This document shows, piece after piece, positions 11,574-23,110 of a DNA stretch of 64,000 bases. Source of the stretch: Liopterus haemorrhoidalis (lineage: Eukaryota > Arthropoda > Insecta > Coleoptera > Dytiscidae); assembly GCA_963971575.1 (NCBI GenBank), contig OZ020616.1, positions 31,166,306-31,230,305 on the forward strand. Direction: 5' to 3'. The notes beneath the pieces were generated by a model, which ran no database searches, was not told where the DNA came from, and saw nothing but the letters and a program-made list of their open reading frames with translations. Within the stretch, counting starts at the first letter, position 1; every line of letters starts with the position of its first letter. The position numbers and the translations under genes were made by a program.

Positions 11574-12746
11574 CGAGTGTTTCCTTTTATGTTTTTACAA
11601 ACAATCACTAGATGACAATATTGAAATGAGTCATCACTACATAAAATTTGACATTTGTTATTGTGAAATCAGTGGCAGTTTATAAATTGACCGAGTAATT
11701 TGTTGACAGTGAGCGTTAAAAAAAAACAAGTTTGTGAAAAAAATGGATATTACTCGTGAAGGTTTTCGTTGGATGATTTTTTATGATTTTAGTAAAGGCC
11801 TAACTCAACAACAATGCACAGATTCGTTTCGTTCCACTTATGGTAATGAAGCACCATCAGAAAAGACTGTTTAAAATTGGTTTGCAGAATTTCGTCGTGG
11901 TCGTGCGTCCGTCACTGATGAATCTCGTGAAGGTCGACCAAAATCGGTTGTGATTCAAAAAAAACATCGATGCTGTGCGCAAAATGATTGAAGAAGATCG
12001 GTATGTGACTTGATCGTTATGTGTGAAAAGAGGTATCCTATGGCATATCGCAGACTGCAATACATTCGATTTTGCATGAACATTTAGCTGTGAAAAAGAT
12101 CTGTTCCCGATGAATTCCGCATAATTTGACAATAGCTCAAAAAAAGGTTCGTGTTGATTGGTGTAAGAGAATGCTAAAAAAATTCGACCTAGGTACTGCA
12201 AAATCCGTATACAACGTCGTTACAGGTGACGAAACTAAGCAACAATCTACTGTTTGGGTCTTCCAAGATGAACCGAAACCCACAAAATTTGTTCGCGCTG
12301 AATGGTATACAACAATTTAATTGCCAGAAATCATCGAAAAAATCAGGAAAAACAACCAAAAACGTCGCATCATTCTTCATTATGACAATGAGAGCTCCGA
12401 CACAGCACGTGAAACAATCGATTATTTGAAGGAGAAAAACATCGAATTAATGTCTCATTGCCCGTATTCACCAGATTTATCTCCTAACGACTTTTTTGTT
12501 CCCCAATGTCAAACAAAAAATACGCGAACAGCGATTTTCATCACCTCAAGAGGCTGTTGAAGCCTTCGAAAACCATGTTTTTGAGATATCAAATTCAGAG
12601 TGGAAAAAATGTTTCGAGAATTGGTTTAAACGCATGCAAAAGTGTATAAATCTTAAAGGCGAATATTTTGAAACGCAATAACAGTTTGTTCTAAAAAATT
12701 TTGTTTCTTCCTTAGTTTTTGTAAAAACTTAAAAGGTAGCCCCTCG
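11574..12746 (+). mobile_element. Mariner transposon, near full length but inactivated (copy 1)
   Basis: The imperfect ends pair: CGAGTGTTTCCTTTTATG at 11574 and, on the opposite strand, CGAGGGGCTACCTTTTAAG ending at 12746. The ~1.17 kb size is normal for mariner. The frame starts at 11743 with MDITREGFRWMIFYDF, followed by an N-terminal helix-turn-helix block ending in NWFAEFRRGRASVTDESREG. Later blocks are LTIAQKKVRVDWCKRMLKKF, VVTGDE with the first catalytic Asp, RRIILHYDN with the second, SPDLSPNDFF with the third, and the end SEWKKCFENWFKRMQKC. This is a DD34D mariner. Damage includes a stop after EKTV, a frameshift at the A-run near 11960, stops near 12012 and 12320, a small deletion just after TGDET, a larger one before EWYTTI, and a frameshift at the T-run near 12495. 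A sister copy lies at 35430-36427. Confidence 0.85.
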
Positions 12747-13960
12747 GAGTACTTCTTGCAGTCGAATAATACAGTACAATAGTGAAATGCCTGGTAGATG
12801 TTTCAAAGATTCCTGTTTACTTTTTGTTGCATGGTCCATGCGCTTACAAGTTTCAAAAGATTTTATACGTATTCGGGTACATTTAAAATGATACAGATAT
12901 TACTCTCGACGATTGGCGTCGGCTCGCCAGCACACCGACAACAATCTTTCTACGTGATCGCACGCAAAGTGTATATTGTTTCAAATGATTAATAGAATAC
13001 AGAATTTATAAAAAAAAAGTTAACACACCTTCCATGTCCTGAATTCTAAACCATATGTCCTGAAGTCGAGCCAAATTTTCATCAGTTTCCGTGATTATAA
13101 CCACCATGTCCTAATCTATAATTTAACAATACCAACTCCTAATATAATATTTATAAGTTGAGAAACAAAACCATTTCCAAACATAACCAAAACATTATCA
13201 TAATTATATTATATATTAAATAATAGCAGTAAATTACTATTCAAATCACATATCTCGGCAATTATATTGACATTAGAAAATACTTTCATGTAACAGATAT
13301 ATAGAGGATGACACAAATAAATCAATAAATATGCAGTGCATCATATAATGTTTATGAAAGTGTGCAAGAATGCACGTGTTACGCCACTGTTGAAGACGTG
13401 CAATAGGATGATACGAGGACAACAGGTTCCTCACTTGTTCTGGACTATCTCAAACATAAACAACTCGATTTTTTTATGTACTTTTTCCATTTTTGGAAAT
13501 TTAAAACTATGTCAAAACAATTTTAACAGAACAAGTAAAAATATGTGAGATTTTAAATAATAATAATAAAAAAAAAACTGATTAATTAAACACACCCTAG
13601 TATTGAGAGGTGTGGAACCAAAATTTGAAAGGAGTGCTAAATTTCTTTTAAAGAGCAGCGAAGAATTGCTTTGTGACATGCAATATTTCAAGTTTTATTT
13701 CCAATAACGAAATAACTTGCTTGTTTTCTTGTTTTGAGTAGGTAATGGTTGAATATTACAATTTTAACCTATAACTTTTTATGTGTTAAAAGCATTAATT
13801 TTGCTTGCTATATGGCTACGAGTCCATAAACATTCTCAGTTAATAAGCTATTGAACATTGATATTATTTGAAAAATTTAAAATCATATTGGTATATGTGC
13901 AAATATTATTATTTTAGGAAAAAGTTATTTATTTGTCAGAAAGAAAAATGCATTATTATA
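12747..13960. other. AT-rich sequence, nothing recognised
   Basis: Several short frames are open, but none has a recognisable motif or plausible splice signals. Confidence 0.45.
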
Positions 13961-13964
13961 ACTT

Positions 13965-14400
13965 GTAAATTATTGGAAGAAACGAAAAGGTTCAAAGTGT
14001 CCATAGAGGCTGGAAGAAGAACTATCAGCTACGAAGAAAAGATAAGATCTTGCACTCGATAGCTGGCATAAAATACAAAGAAAAAAAGTTAGAAGACAGA
14101 AAAAAAAACAAATGGGAACAGAAACGCACGAGTTCTACGAAACGAAGGGCTACTCGCTGATGTAAGTGGAAAATAGACGAAGACAAGGATACAGCATGCT
14201 AGAGGAAATATCTTTAAGGGAAAAAGATATCCAAATACAGACCAGAAGGGATCTAATCCACAACTCCAACTACAATAAAAGATATAAGTTTTTAGTATCC
14301 ATGGAAACGGCAGAATACCTAATGACAAATCACAAAAATGCAAAGATGATAGCTAGGTATAGAGCAGGAAATGAAGAAAATGGATATTTATGAAGCTAAT
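13965..14400 (+). pseudogene. Non-LTR retrotransposon C-terminal fragment
   Basis: The + strand reads REKDIQIQTRRDLIHNSNYN, then KRYKFLVSMETAEYL, then MIARYRAGNEENGYL near 14215-14393. A charged stretch, YN..Y, then ARYR.GNEE.... is typical of the region just before the C-terminal zinc-knuckle of several insect LINE reverse-transcriptase proteins. The sequence leaves frame where the Cys residues would follow. It is a short fragment and the clade is unassigned. Confidence 0.5.
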
Positions 14401-14495
14401 ACATTAATTGGCGTTTTTCAAGTTACATAATCCTTCTAATTTTATGAGGAGTATTTGATAAGTCAGTGACTTTATAAGAGATGGCGCTCAGAAGC

Positions 14496-14650
14496 ACTAT
14501 TATTTGCGTGGAAAAACATTAAGGAAACGAAGTAAAGCTAAAAAAGTATTATGGGAATTCGACTTCGTAGCGTGGAATAGTTTACAAGTGGTTCGCTGAA
14601 TTTTGTACGAGCACGACCGATGCTAATATTATAGATGAATTTTGAAATTT
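14496..14650 (+). pseudogene. Mariner N-terminal remnant
   Basis: The segment reads KLKKYYGNSTS, a stop, then GIVYKWFAEFCTSTTDA. A ...YG..... TVYKWF.EF..G.T.T.DA block is the second helix-turn-helix of mariner transposases. Only about 45 residues remain. Confidence 0.45.
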
Positions 14651-15555
14651 TCGTTATTTCTTTGTTTCACCATAATATTTAAACCCTGATTAGATATGAT
14701 AGTGCATTCTGCATTGTACACGTGCGGAACCTTGTTAATTAACTTTTGACAACCAATTTAAGTTTGTAGTTAATTGAACAATAATGTAAGTGATGCTGGA
14801 GATAATAATATTCCTAGGTCATTATAGTATCAGATTCTTCAGCATCCGTTATTCAGTAACCTTCAGATACACTTCTTTTTTATATCACTGACTGTCAATT
14901 TTAAAAATTCAAATAAATTAAAACTCCTTTCAGTTATGACTATAAAGAATAACTTCTTCACGATTTCAAATTAATTACTTCCTAAATGGGCGATACCCAC
15001 TTAAAACAAAATAGGATCTATATTTATGATCATTTATATTCGTACACCTACTGTTTATATTTTGGTTAATGATTCATTGTTGTTTTTTGTAATAGTTTTT
15101 TGACTTAAATGGTTAAAATTATGATTTGAAATATTAAATACGACCTTACAATTATATTGAACCTTCATTCATTGCTTTCAGCGCCATTCATTGCTCTACG
15201 ACATTTGAAAGACCTATTTTCCGGTTCACTCTGACTATCAGATAACAGTGACCTAGACACAGAGTTATTACTATCTAATCTAAAATATCATTCGTACTAG
15301 TAACATAAAAAATTTAAAATGTACGTTATTTACTATATTATTTTATGTAAAGAGATATCCTACATAATGTATTTAGTTACCATCAGTAATATTAAAAATT
15401 GTTTATAGGTAATGTATATTTAACTGATCTTGGAAAGCACATCATGATTTCTTAGGTATGACTAGGACAGGTAAAAGGGTTTAACTATCAAGCAGAGAGA
15501 AATTAATTTGAATGAGATGCTCGATAAATTCGGCTGCTAGGAAAATTCATAGACT
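14651..15555. other. AT-rich sequence, nothing recognised
   Basis: No coding, RNA or repeat signal was identified. Confidence 0.5.
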
Positions 15556-15559
15556 AGTG

Positions 15560-15690
15560 TCATAAAACTTTATTAATAAAAAAATATTTTACATTTATAT
15601 TGTCACTTTCGAAATAGTGCCCTTCTGCGGCTACAGATAGCTGGAAGCATCTTTTTCACTTCTGAACACATATTTTGTATTGAGAACTGA
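15560..15690 (-). pseudogene. Tc1/mariner transposase C-terminal remnant
   Basis: The minus strand reads KRCFQLSVAAEGHYFESDNI and then runs to a stop. A C....AAEGHYFE ending is the normal last block of a mariner-type transposase. No upstream domains are readable. Confidence 0.45.
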
Positions 15691-16227
15691 CACGCTCGGA
15701 TACGCAGTCTGGTGGTCAAATATTGTACTACGCGACTGTAGTAATGTTTGAAATTATTACATAATTTCTAGTGTTTATTTTTTATTAGAATGTCAATAGA
15801 TACATTTTGATAAAATAAAAATGTACTGTGCTTAAATTAACCTGTTCGCTGTTAGCATATTGACAGCTGAATACTAGATAATTCAGCCATATTGCCTTGA
15901 AAAACCGCGCCGCCAACGGTAATGTCACTTCTCAATACTCGGGGTGGATTTATTCGATCGACGCCCACCAGAAAGAGGGTATGGTTCAATCTAGGTCATA
16001 AAAATTAAACGATGCTATTCGTTCGGATGGTGATAAAGAACTATCGTCTTATTTCGCTCTACTCACAACTGCAATAGAAGCGCGCAATATCCAAAAACAC
16101 AGGTTTATCTGAATATATTCAAATATAACAAACGAAAATAAAAACTACTGACGTACGTTGGGTATGAAAAGCTCACATACGTCATTTAATTTTACATAGA
16201 ATTGTGTGAAATAGATATATATTTGAA

Positions 16228-16435
16228 CAGGCGCGCACCCAGGAGGAGGTGGGCTCAGGGGCTTGAGCCTCCTCCAATAGATCCAAAAACATGTGGGTTG
16301 GTAAGCGTTGGTTAAGCGTCTTAATGTAGACTTTTCTTTTAGGTCACCATTTGTAGTTTATAATTGAGAACCTTTTTCATAATTTTAATAATTTCGTCTT
16401 CTGACCCCCCCCCCCCATTTCTGGGTGCGAGACTG
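16228..16435. mobile_element. hAT-type MITE, 208 bp
   Basis: The termini are CAGGCGCGCACCCAG and the inverse of CTGGGTGCGAGACTG (13 of 15 positions pair), so the ends start CAG and finish CTG as in hAT elements. The 8 bp flanks are TATTTGAA and TATTTGTT (6 of 8 identical), fitting the 8 bp hAT target duplication. A run of 14 C precedes the right terminus. No coding capacity. Confidence 0.75.
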
Positions 16436-16469
16436 TATTTGTTTATCTATCGATCAATCGGCATGTAAA

Positions 16470-16870
16470 GTCTCGTGAACTATAGATGCTTTTTAGAATC
16501 ATTTTAGATCAGGTTCCGACGGCGACTTTTTAACGAGCTCTTCAGTTTTGGGTAACAAAAAACACACAGGTCAGGTGAATATGGTGGATAGTGAAAGAGA
16601 GTGACATTGTTTTATCCCAAAAAGTGCCGAACCATAAGTTTGAACTGGTGTGTTGTCGTGATTGTCAATATTGGTCAAAATGTTTTGACAAGATCTGCAT
16701 GATACTCCTACTTCTTCTGCAACCACTCTAATATTCAATTGTCGATAGATACGAATGAATTCGAGAACCTGGATAATATCTTATAGAAGTACCATATTCG
16801 TGAGTTTTAGAAATTGAAGGCCTACCCGATTTCTCATCATTAGAGTTCGGAATAGTCAAAAAACACAAAA
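16470..16870 (-). pseudogene. Internally deleted mariner transposase
   Basis: Reading the minus strand from 16870: SGRPSISKTHE, then (next frame) RIYRQLNIRVVAEEVGVSCR ending SCQNI near 16760-16690. Next is NHDNTPVQT near 16675-16645, holding the second catalytic Asp. Then come HYPPYSPDL with the third and FLLPKTEELVKK near 16600-16530. These are mariner blocks in the right order. The region between SCQNI and HDN, including the first catalytic Asp, is missing, and frames change at least twice. Confidence 0.7.
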
Positions 16871-17335
16871 ATATACTGGAATACGTAGCAACACTCCAGT
16901 ATATCGACAATGTGCCTGTAATACCCCTAACTAACATTTTTTGATAAACTGCGTTTTTGATAAATCTAAACAAATAGCATAAAAATCTATCTAGTGGCAA
17001 ATTATTTTAGCCAGAAAAAAGATCTAAATGCTTTATATTTAATACTTTCAATAGTTCCTATAAAATGGGGCTAGTTTCTGTTTTGTGTATAGTATATTAT
17101 TTTCTAACAGTTAGTTAAAATTTGTGGCGCACATCAACGATGGCTATTTGCGATTAACACAGTCCATCTAAATAACTAGAGTATATTATAAAAAGAATAA
17201 ATTAATTGGTATGCAAGTAAAACAGTTTTAGTTGTTTTCTGACAAACTATGTCTATGTCACTTAGGATAAATTGCACGCGCGTCGTCGTTACGTAGTAAT
17301 GAAACAAATATGCATTTATTAATGGATATGTACAG
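16871..17335. other. AT-rich sequence, nothing recognised
   Basis: Open frames here show no family motif. Confidence 0.4.
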
Positions 17336-17339
17336 TATG

Positions 17340-17545
17340 TAAGCAAGGCAGAGGGACCACGATTTTTCTCGAAAATGTGATGTATGAACAAGTTGGGAAA
17401 CAAATGTTAATGACCAAAATTTACCCAAGAAATCGAAAGGCAGTATTGACATTTTCCGGAACAAACCCGAAGTACAGGATATCAAGGACAACTTTGTTTC
17501 ATAAATGGGAACGTATGTTGTGTTGGGTATGTTTGGATAGAGCTT
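17340..17545 (+). repeat. Dispersed repeat X, copy 1
   Basis: Shared with 20505-20720 (+) and 21745-21945 (-). Common landmarks in order are CACGATTTTTCTCGAAAA, ACCAAAATTTACCCAA, GTACAGGATATCAAGGACAA, GGGAACGTATG and TTTGGATAGAGCTT. No terminal repeats or coding motif were found. Class unknown. Confidence 0.6.
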
Positions 17546-18280
17546 TCGAAAAGTAACAAGTTTTGCTTGAATAGTATTTTAAGTTCCTTCCATTTCGATT
17601 TAAACAGAATGTGGACAGTATTTTCAAAATGTAACAAACATCGAATACTTTTCAGTAAACATGAATTTTTCTGATTCTATTTATTTTAATTTAAGTTTAT
17701 TTTTTTGTAACTAAAATTTTATTTATCGACGTAACCTTTTGTTATTTATATTTTGTAATATTTTACTGCAATACGTACATATAACAGTAAAAATTGACAA
17801 TAAACATTGCCAATAATTCAAAATTTAACTATTATTTCTATGACTGTTACAGACAAAAATAATAGAAAAGTTACATTTAGTTGAATTGAATGGTAACTCA
17901 AATGTCAATCGATCAACAAATATGATATATCGCGCAAAGAGAGCAATACGGAAGAGAGAGATATTCTGACAACCTAATAAATCATTTTTTACACATTCCT
18001 CTTTCTGTGTAACATTAAATCATAAATCGTGAATTAATTTCTGGTAGGAATATTTGTTTGTTTGTCATTTAAAACATGTAAAACTCAGTGAAATCTTAAT
18101 CTGATTTTTTACATAATTCATACAGGCGTATTACAAAATTTTTATTAGCTACTAGCTGGTGTACCCATGCTTCACTACAGCATTTAACTACTTTAAATAT
18201 AAAAAAGCAGAACGTAACGCTCAAAACGTTAAAGTTAAATATAAAAAACAATAATATATTTTGCAATTAACTCATGCTAC
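17546..18280. other. AT-rich sequence, nothing firmly recognised
   Basis: A GTACCCATGCTTCACTAC word near 18162-18180 resembles a motif found at the edges of several animal repeats. On its own it supports no call. Confidence 0.4.
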
Positions 18281-18281
18281 A

Positions 18282-18455
18282 TATTGATGTCAAAAGCTTA
18301 AATATGAAGTTTCATAAAAATCATTTTAGCCGAATTTGCTCTGCACGTGTACACAGACCGACGGACAGATCATGCTAAAAAATAGTCGAAACGTTATGTA
18401 GGGACCTCAATTCGTGGAGATCCATCGAAATATCGAAATGTCAAAATAGGTATGA
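18282..18455 (-). repeat. Dispersed repeat Y, partial inverted copy
   Basis: The reverse strand matches the central part of the blocks at 5608 and 19483, from the GGATCTCCACGAATTGAGGT segment to the TTAAGCTTTTGACATCAAT segment. The long pyrimidine tract is shortened. Confidence 0.65.
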
Positions 18456-19417
18456 TAAAAATATATCTAACTGAAAAGAGATATTGGTCGGACGGTCATG
18501 ACCTCAGTAAATGATTATTTTGAGATTCGAAAAAAAAAAAAAAATCACTGTAAGCAGGGTATAGAGAGTGCTTCAGCAACACTAAATTAAGTATATAAAA
18601 AAAAGTGATTATGTAGAAAAATAAAAATTTAATTTAATTTTTAAAGAAATCTTTCGTTTTCATTCGCACTACTTTTCATCCCACCCTCGTATATCCATGT
18701 CCTTCTGAATCGGGGTGCTTTTAGAGTATTATTCAGCGTATTTAGTATGTACACGTTAAATACCCTAAAATAAAAGTTGTAATACATATTTGCCCGTACA
18801 AGATAAATGGATAAAATAAATGTGGTTATAATTTTTGATTAAACATATATTTATAACGATAATTTAATGGCAGTGTACCAACAAATCATACACGATAATA
18901 TACGCGTCAAATAAATATAATTAGTTTTAGTTCCGATATTTTGTAACCAGCTGCAAACTTTTGTTGTAAAATATGTAGTTTTTTGTTTATTTAGCAACTG
19001 ATTTCTACTTAGATACAGTATGTATGAGATTTAATTGTTTTATGCAGTAAGCCTTGGGTCATATACACTAAGCAATAATGGTATCTGATGAAATTTTTAA
19101 CTCTGTATTAATGTTTAAGTTGGTTTACAGTGCTAGAATTTAAACAATGCTGAATAGAGATGTTATCATTTTAACACTTTTGTTATGTAGATTAGGTTCT
19201 TCTTTTTCCACAAATCTGTTATTTTTAATCTTCTAAGAAGTAAGAATTTAAATCTCTGCGTTTTCCTAGAAGTTATTTTAATAATCCTGCACTAATTGGG
19301 TATTTTTTGACTACATTACTTACAAATTTTCAAATGGACCCTTTATGTAGCTATTCCAAACAAGATTTGTTAAGTTTACGGCGGTTTTTGTCCAGTTATT
19401 TCTGTTATGTCTTAGAC
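18456..19417. other. AT-rich sequence, nothing recognised
   Basis: No coding or repeat signal was identified. Confidence 0.45.
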
Positions 19418-20347
19418 CAGTGATTCTCAACCCAACTCGGAACAGCAACAAGACAATTTTTCCCGCAAACAGTTTTATTTTTACCGATCGCCAACCTATA
19501 TAAGGGAGGTATTGTGATCATACCGATTTTGACATTTTGAGATTTAGATGGATCTCCACGAATTGAGGTTCCTACATAACGTGTTCACTATTTTTAGCAT
19601 GATGTCTATCCTTCCGTCCGTCTATCTGTCTGTCTGTATGTTTGTCCTTCGGTCTGTGTACACGTACAGAGCAAATTCGGCTAAAAGGATTTTTATAAAA
19701 CTGCATATTTAAGCTTTTGACATCAATGGCAAAAGTTGATCAACTTTTGGTAAAAATCGGTTAACTAGAAATGGAAGTTTACTCGTGTCGGTTTTAAGAT
19801 TTATGCGAATATTTAACAACAGAGAAATATTTCGAAAAAAATTATTAAACAAAAGTTGCTATAAAAGCAATAAATATATTTTTTTTTAAATTTATTTATT
19901 TTATTTTTTTGTATGTATACAGGTACGCTTCCATGGTTATCGTAAATTATAAATACACATTATGAAATTGTCAACGTAATATAATACATTATTGTCTTTT
20001 ACAATAATAACTACTCTGCTGCTAGAATGTATTTTATACAAGTTCGTTGTGATGGCGGTCGGTCCTGTGGTGGCCACAGCTGATTTTTTTTTTTTTTTCT
20101 CGGATTGGTGAAAATATTATTTTATAAGTAAAATTTAATGGAAAAAATTTACATTAAAAAGTTAATATTTTTCAGTTACCAGTCAGTACAACTAAAAATT
20201 TATACTGTTATGTACAAGTTCAACTACTAGCCGTAAATTATTTTACAAAAAATATAACTATAAGACATGTTTTTAAAATTTTCTCGGACCGAATAGATTT
20301 GGCCACGGATCAGCAGTGGTCCACGGACCGGCGGTTGAGAAACACTA
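19418..20347. mobile_element. Non-autonomous hAT element interrupted by repeat Y
   Basis: The left end CAGTGATTCTCAACC pairs with the right end GGTTGAGAAACACT. GGTCCACGGACCGG sits just inside the right end, as in many hAT MITEs. The left ~60 bp and the right ~250 bp belong to the hAT element; 19483-20100 between them is repeat Y, so Y inserted later. An exact 8 bp duplication is not visible at these ends. Confidence 0.65.
19483..20100 (+). repeat. Dispersed repeat Y, copy 2
   Basis: A long copy parallel to 5608-6205, with the same order of landmarks. It has an insertion-like T-rich stretch near 19878-19905 and ends in GGCCACAGCTGATTTTT with a long T-run. It lies inside the hAT element. Confidence 0.7.
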
Positions 20348-20504
20348 CTTTAACAGCGTTAAAATTAGTTTATTACATGAATATGGAAAAGTATTGTAAT
20401 ACAGACTATTTTATTGCAACACATTTCCAAATTTCTCGCTGGTGACGTTTAACGGCTGCTTAAAATCCTCAACTGTGTAAGCAGAATATTGTACGGTGTA
20501 CCAA

Positions 20505-20720
20505 GATAGAGGGACACGATTTTTCTCGAAAACGCATCTTAAAGTATGATGCAAGAATGAAAAAAAAAAAAAAACAGATAACCAAAATTTACCCAAAGAA
20601 TCGAATGGTAGTATTGAGATTTTCCGGAACAAACTGGACGTACAGGATATCAAGGACAATTTTGATTTTTTTAATGGGAACGTATGTCGTGTCGGATATC
20701 TTTGGATAGAGCTTATGAAA
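20505..20720 (+). repeat. Dispersed repeat X, copy 2
   Basis: Matches 17340-17545 landmark by landmark, including the GATTTTCCGGAACAAAC segment. Repeat Z begins about 40 bp downstream. Confidence 0.65.
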
Positions 20721-20758
20721 AGAAACAACTTTTATCTACGACTAATACAGAATATAAT

Positions 20759-21170
20759 ATAAGTACTATATCTGTATTTTTTGTAATATAATGCCGTATG
20801 TTATTCTCCTAGGGAATAATGATGCGGGAATAATAAATTATTATTCACTCTTCTAAAACAATTAGAAAATAGTTATTGAATCATAGTTTCTGTGAAATTT
20901 ACTACAGCCGTAACAACGGTGAAAAATAAACTGACAACACTAATGTTCACTTTGTTGGAAAATAAAATTATAACAATATTGTTTTTTTTTTAACTTACAG
21001 TTTAGTCGTAGATAAAGTATAGTATACAACACGCTATAATCGCTATTATTACCTCAGGTGATTACACCACTCGCTCGCTTTGCTCACTCGTGTTACAAAC
21101 TTTATCTTCGGTAATAATAGCATTCATTATAGCGTCGTTGTGTAATATACTATTACTTAAACATTTTTTT
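20759..21170. repeat. Dispersed repeat Z with terminal hairpin, copy 1
   Basis: About 410 bp are repeated at 33440-33862. The right third (about 21012-21170) is a large imperfect hairpin. AGTATAGTATACAACACGCT... near 21017 pairs with ...AGCGTCGTTGTGTAATATACT near 21165, around a CTCGCTCGCTTTGCTCACTCG centre. There is also an internal palindrome, GAATAATAAATTATTATTC. A non-autonomous DNA transposon is likely; superfamily unknown. Confidence 0.65.
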
Positions 21171-21414
21171 CAAAATCTACGGTCTACGAAAAAAAAAAAA
21201 AAATCTCTATAACGACCTGATAGTAAGGTATTTTTATTTGTGTTCAAAATGCCTTCCATTTTGATTTAAACACTTTTGAATTTTCACTCTGGAGCTATCT
21301 GTAGCTTGGAGCATAATAAAAGCCATGATAATTAAAAATATTTCACTTTAAAGAACTTTCAAGTTGTAGTTTTAAGTAGGTACGACTTTTTTTTATTTCA
21401 CGTTTTTGGCCTTT

Positions 21415-21545
21415 GCAACTAAGGCAATTAGCCAGGACAATACTGATTTTTCACAATGTAAATTCCATTCCTGAATAGGATTAGAACCCGAGACCTTAGC
21501 AACGCACGGCACGAGTGGTATCACTACGCTAAGCTGGTCGGCTAA
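21415..21545 (-). repeat. tRNA-derived SINE (family S2)
   Basis: The minus strand has an A-box-like CTTAGCGTAGTGATACCAC, then TTGCTAAGGTCTCGGGTTCTAATCC containing a B-box, then TTGTCCTGGCTAATTGCC. The same order is found on the + strand at 54111-54230, so this is a SINE family. The head is tRNA-like but not a functional tRNA. Confidence 0.7.
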
Positions 21546-21744
21546 GTAGGTACGAAAGAAAGTGAAATATTTTTATTTTCTATTATGCTTCGAGCTACAG
21601 ATAGCTCAAGAGTACGGATGTGAAAGTGTTTAAATAAAAATGGAACGCACTTTGAACACCTATAAATAAAAATTCTTTACTTTAAAGTCGTTATAGAAAA
21701 TACTAATTTTCGAAAACCGTAAGATATTTAAAAAATGTTTAAGA

Positions 21745-21945
21745 TGTTTATTTTAAAAAGCTCTATCCAAACATACCCAATACGACATACGTTCCCATTT
21801 AAAAAAATCAAAGTTGTCCTTGATATCTTGTACTTCCGCTTTGTTCCGGAAAATTTCAAATTTCAATACGACCATTCGATTCTTTGGGTAATTTTTATGA
21901 TTTTTTTTTTTCCAAAATATCGTGTCTCCTCTATTTTGATACACA
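21745..21945 (-). repeat. Dispersed repeat X, inverted copy
   Basis: The reverse strand carries the same landmarks as 17340-17545. It stops just before the left end of the hAT element at 21954. Confidence 0.65.
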
Positions 21946-22444
21946 CTGTATATCAGCGTTTCCCAAAGTGTGTTCCGCGATAAAATTCAGGGGTTCCGCA
22001 GGGCAAGGTGCGCTTTATATCTTTCTTGTTTCATAAAACTGGATATTTCAAAAAGAAAAAAATCGATGTGTAGTGTGAATTTTCACACATTTCAGGGTTT
22101 CGCAGGTATTTATTAACTGTGTGATGATTATTTGGGATGCCAAAACAAATTTTATGTTAAAATATATTTTTATGAATTTTAATTCGAATGCCTAATACCA
22201 TTATTTGAGTTTCTAAATATGTGCAGTATTTTTTTTATGTAACAAGGTTCATTAAGATTTTGAAAATTGCGCTTATGGCTTCCATTGGTTGCTTAAATCA
22301 TAAGCTGATACCTTCAAATATAGAATTAAATTATAATTTCAACACTTCCCACTGGTTATTAAATTTACGCTTTTAAAAATTAAATGCAACATTTACCAAA
22401 TTATAACTAGAGTTTTGACAAAATAATTTAAACAAAAAAATACT

Positions 22445-22540
22445 GAAAAAATAAAAATTGACGGGATTCGAACACAGTTTCTTACAGTAGTTTCAACTCA
22501 CTAAGCGAGAACGTTACCACTGTGCTATACAAGATCATTC
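22445..22540 (-). repeat. tRNA-derived SINE head
   Basis: The minus strand reads TATAGCACAGTGGTAACG (A-box-like) and ends GTGTTCGAATCCCGTC (B-box). It is embedded in the hAT element and does not close as a cloverleaf. Confidence 0.55.
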
Positions 22541-22689
22541 GATTACTATGTTAAATAGCGGATTAAATATATTACATATTTTACTTAAAAACACAAAATT
22601 TGCGTTATTTTCCGAAAACATAATCTGATCAAAAATTCCTGTTGTACTATTCCGGTTCACACCAATGTACATTACTGAGAATTTTTTCA

Positions 22690-23014
22690 GATTTTTAGTT
22701 TAAACCATCTGGGCTACAGGGTGTGGGACAAAATTTTTTTTGCACAATTTTGGCAAAAATCGCCTCAAAATAGCTTATTTTGCAAAAATAAAATTTTGAT
22801 CGTTAATCCACGTACCAAGGGCTTTCATTTGATACCCTACACAGAATTGTAAAAAAATATTTTTTTTTTCGATGAGTATATATTTGTTTATATTTTTAGG
22901 GGGATATGCTTTTTAGATGTTTTAGTATTTTTCCTATGTGCGGGTCAAAGAGTTATATAAGCATGCCAAATTTCAACCCTCTAGGTTTAGCCGTTTGGCT
23001 ACAATTTTTACCGA

Positions 23015-23056
<42 letters not shown>

Positions 23057-23110
23057 GACAAAATGACGGCATAAGGGTTTTTTGGTCATACCTACAAAAC
23101 CCTAAAAAGA
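22690..23110 (+). repeat. Dispersed repeat with (GACA)n tract
   Basis: The order is TTTCATTTGATACCCTACAC, CAAATTTCAACCCTCTAGG, ACCGAACAGACAGACAGACA..., then a GGTTTTTTGGTCATACCTAC-like stretch and CCCTAAAAA. This arrangement is a familiar arthropod interspersed-repeat end. The (GACA)n microsatellite spans about 23016-23055. The parent element class is unassigned. Confidence 0.5.

Noticed and set aside
23016..23055. Regularly spaced short repeats resembling an array
   Set aside because: It is an uninterrupted (GACA)n microsatellite within an interspersed repeat, with no spacers.
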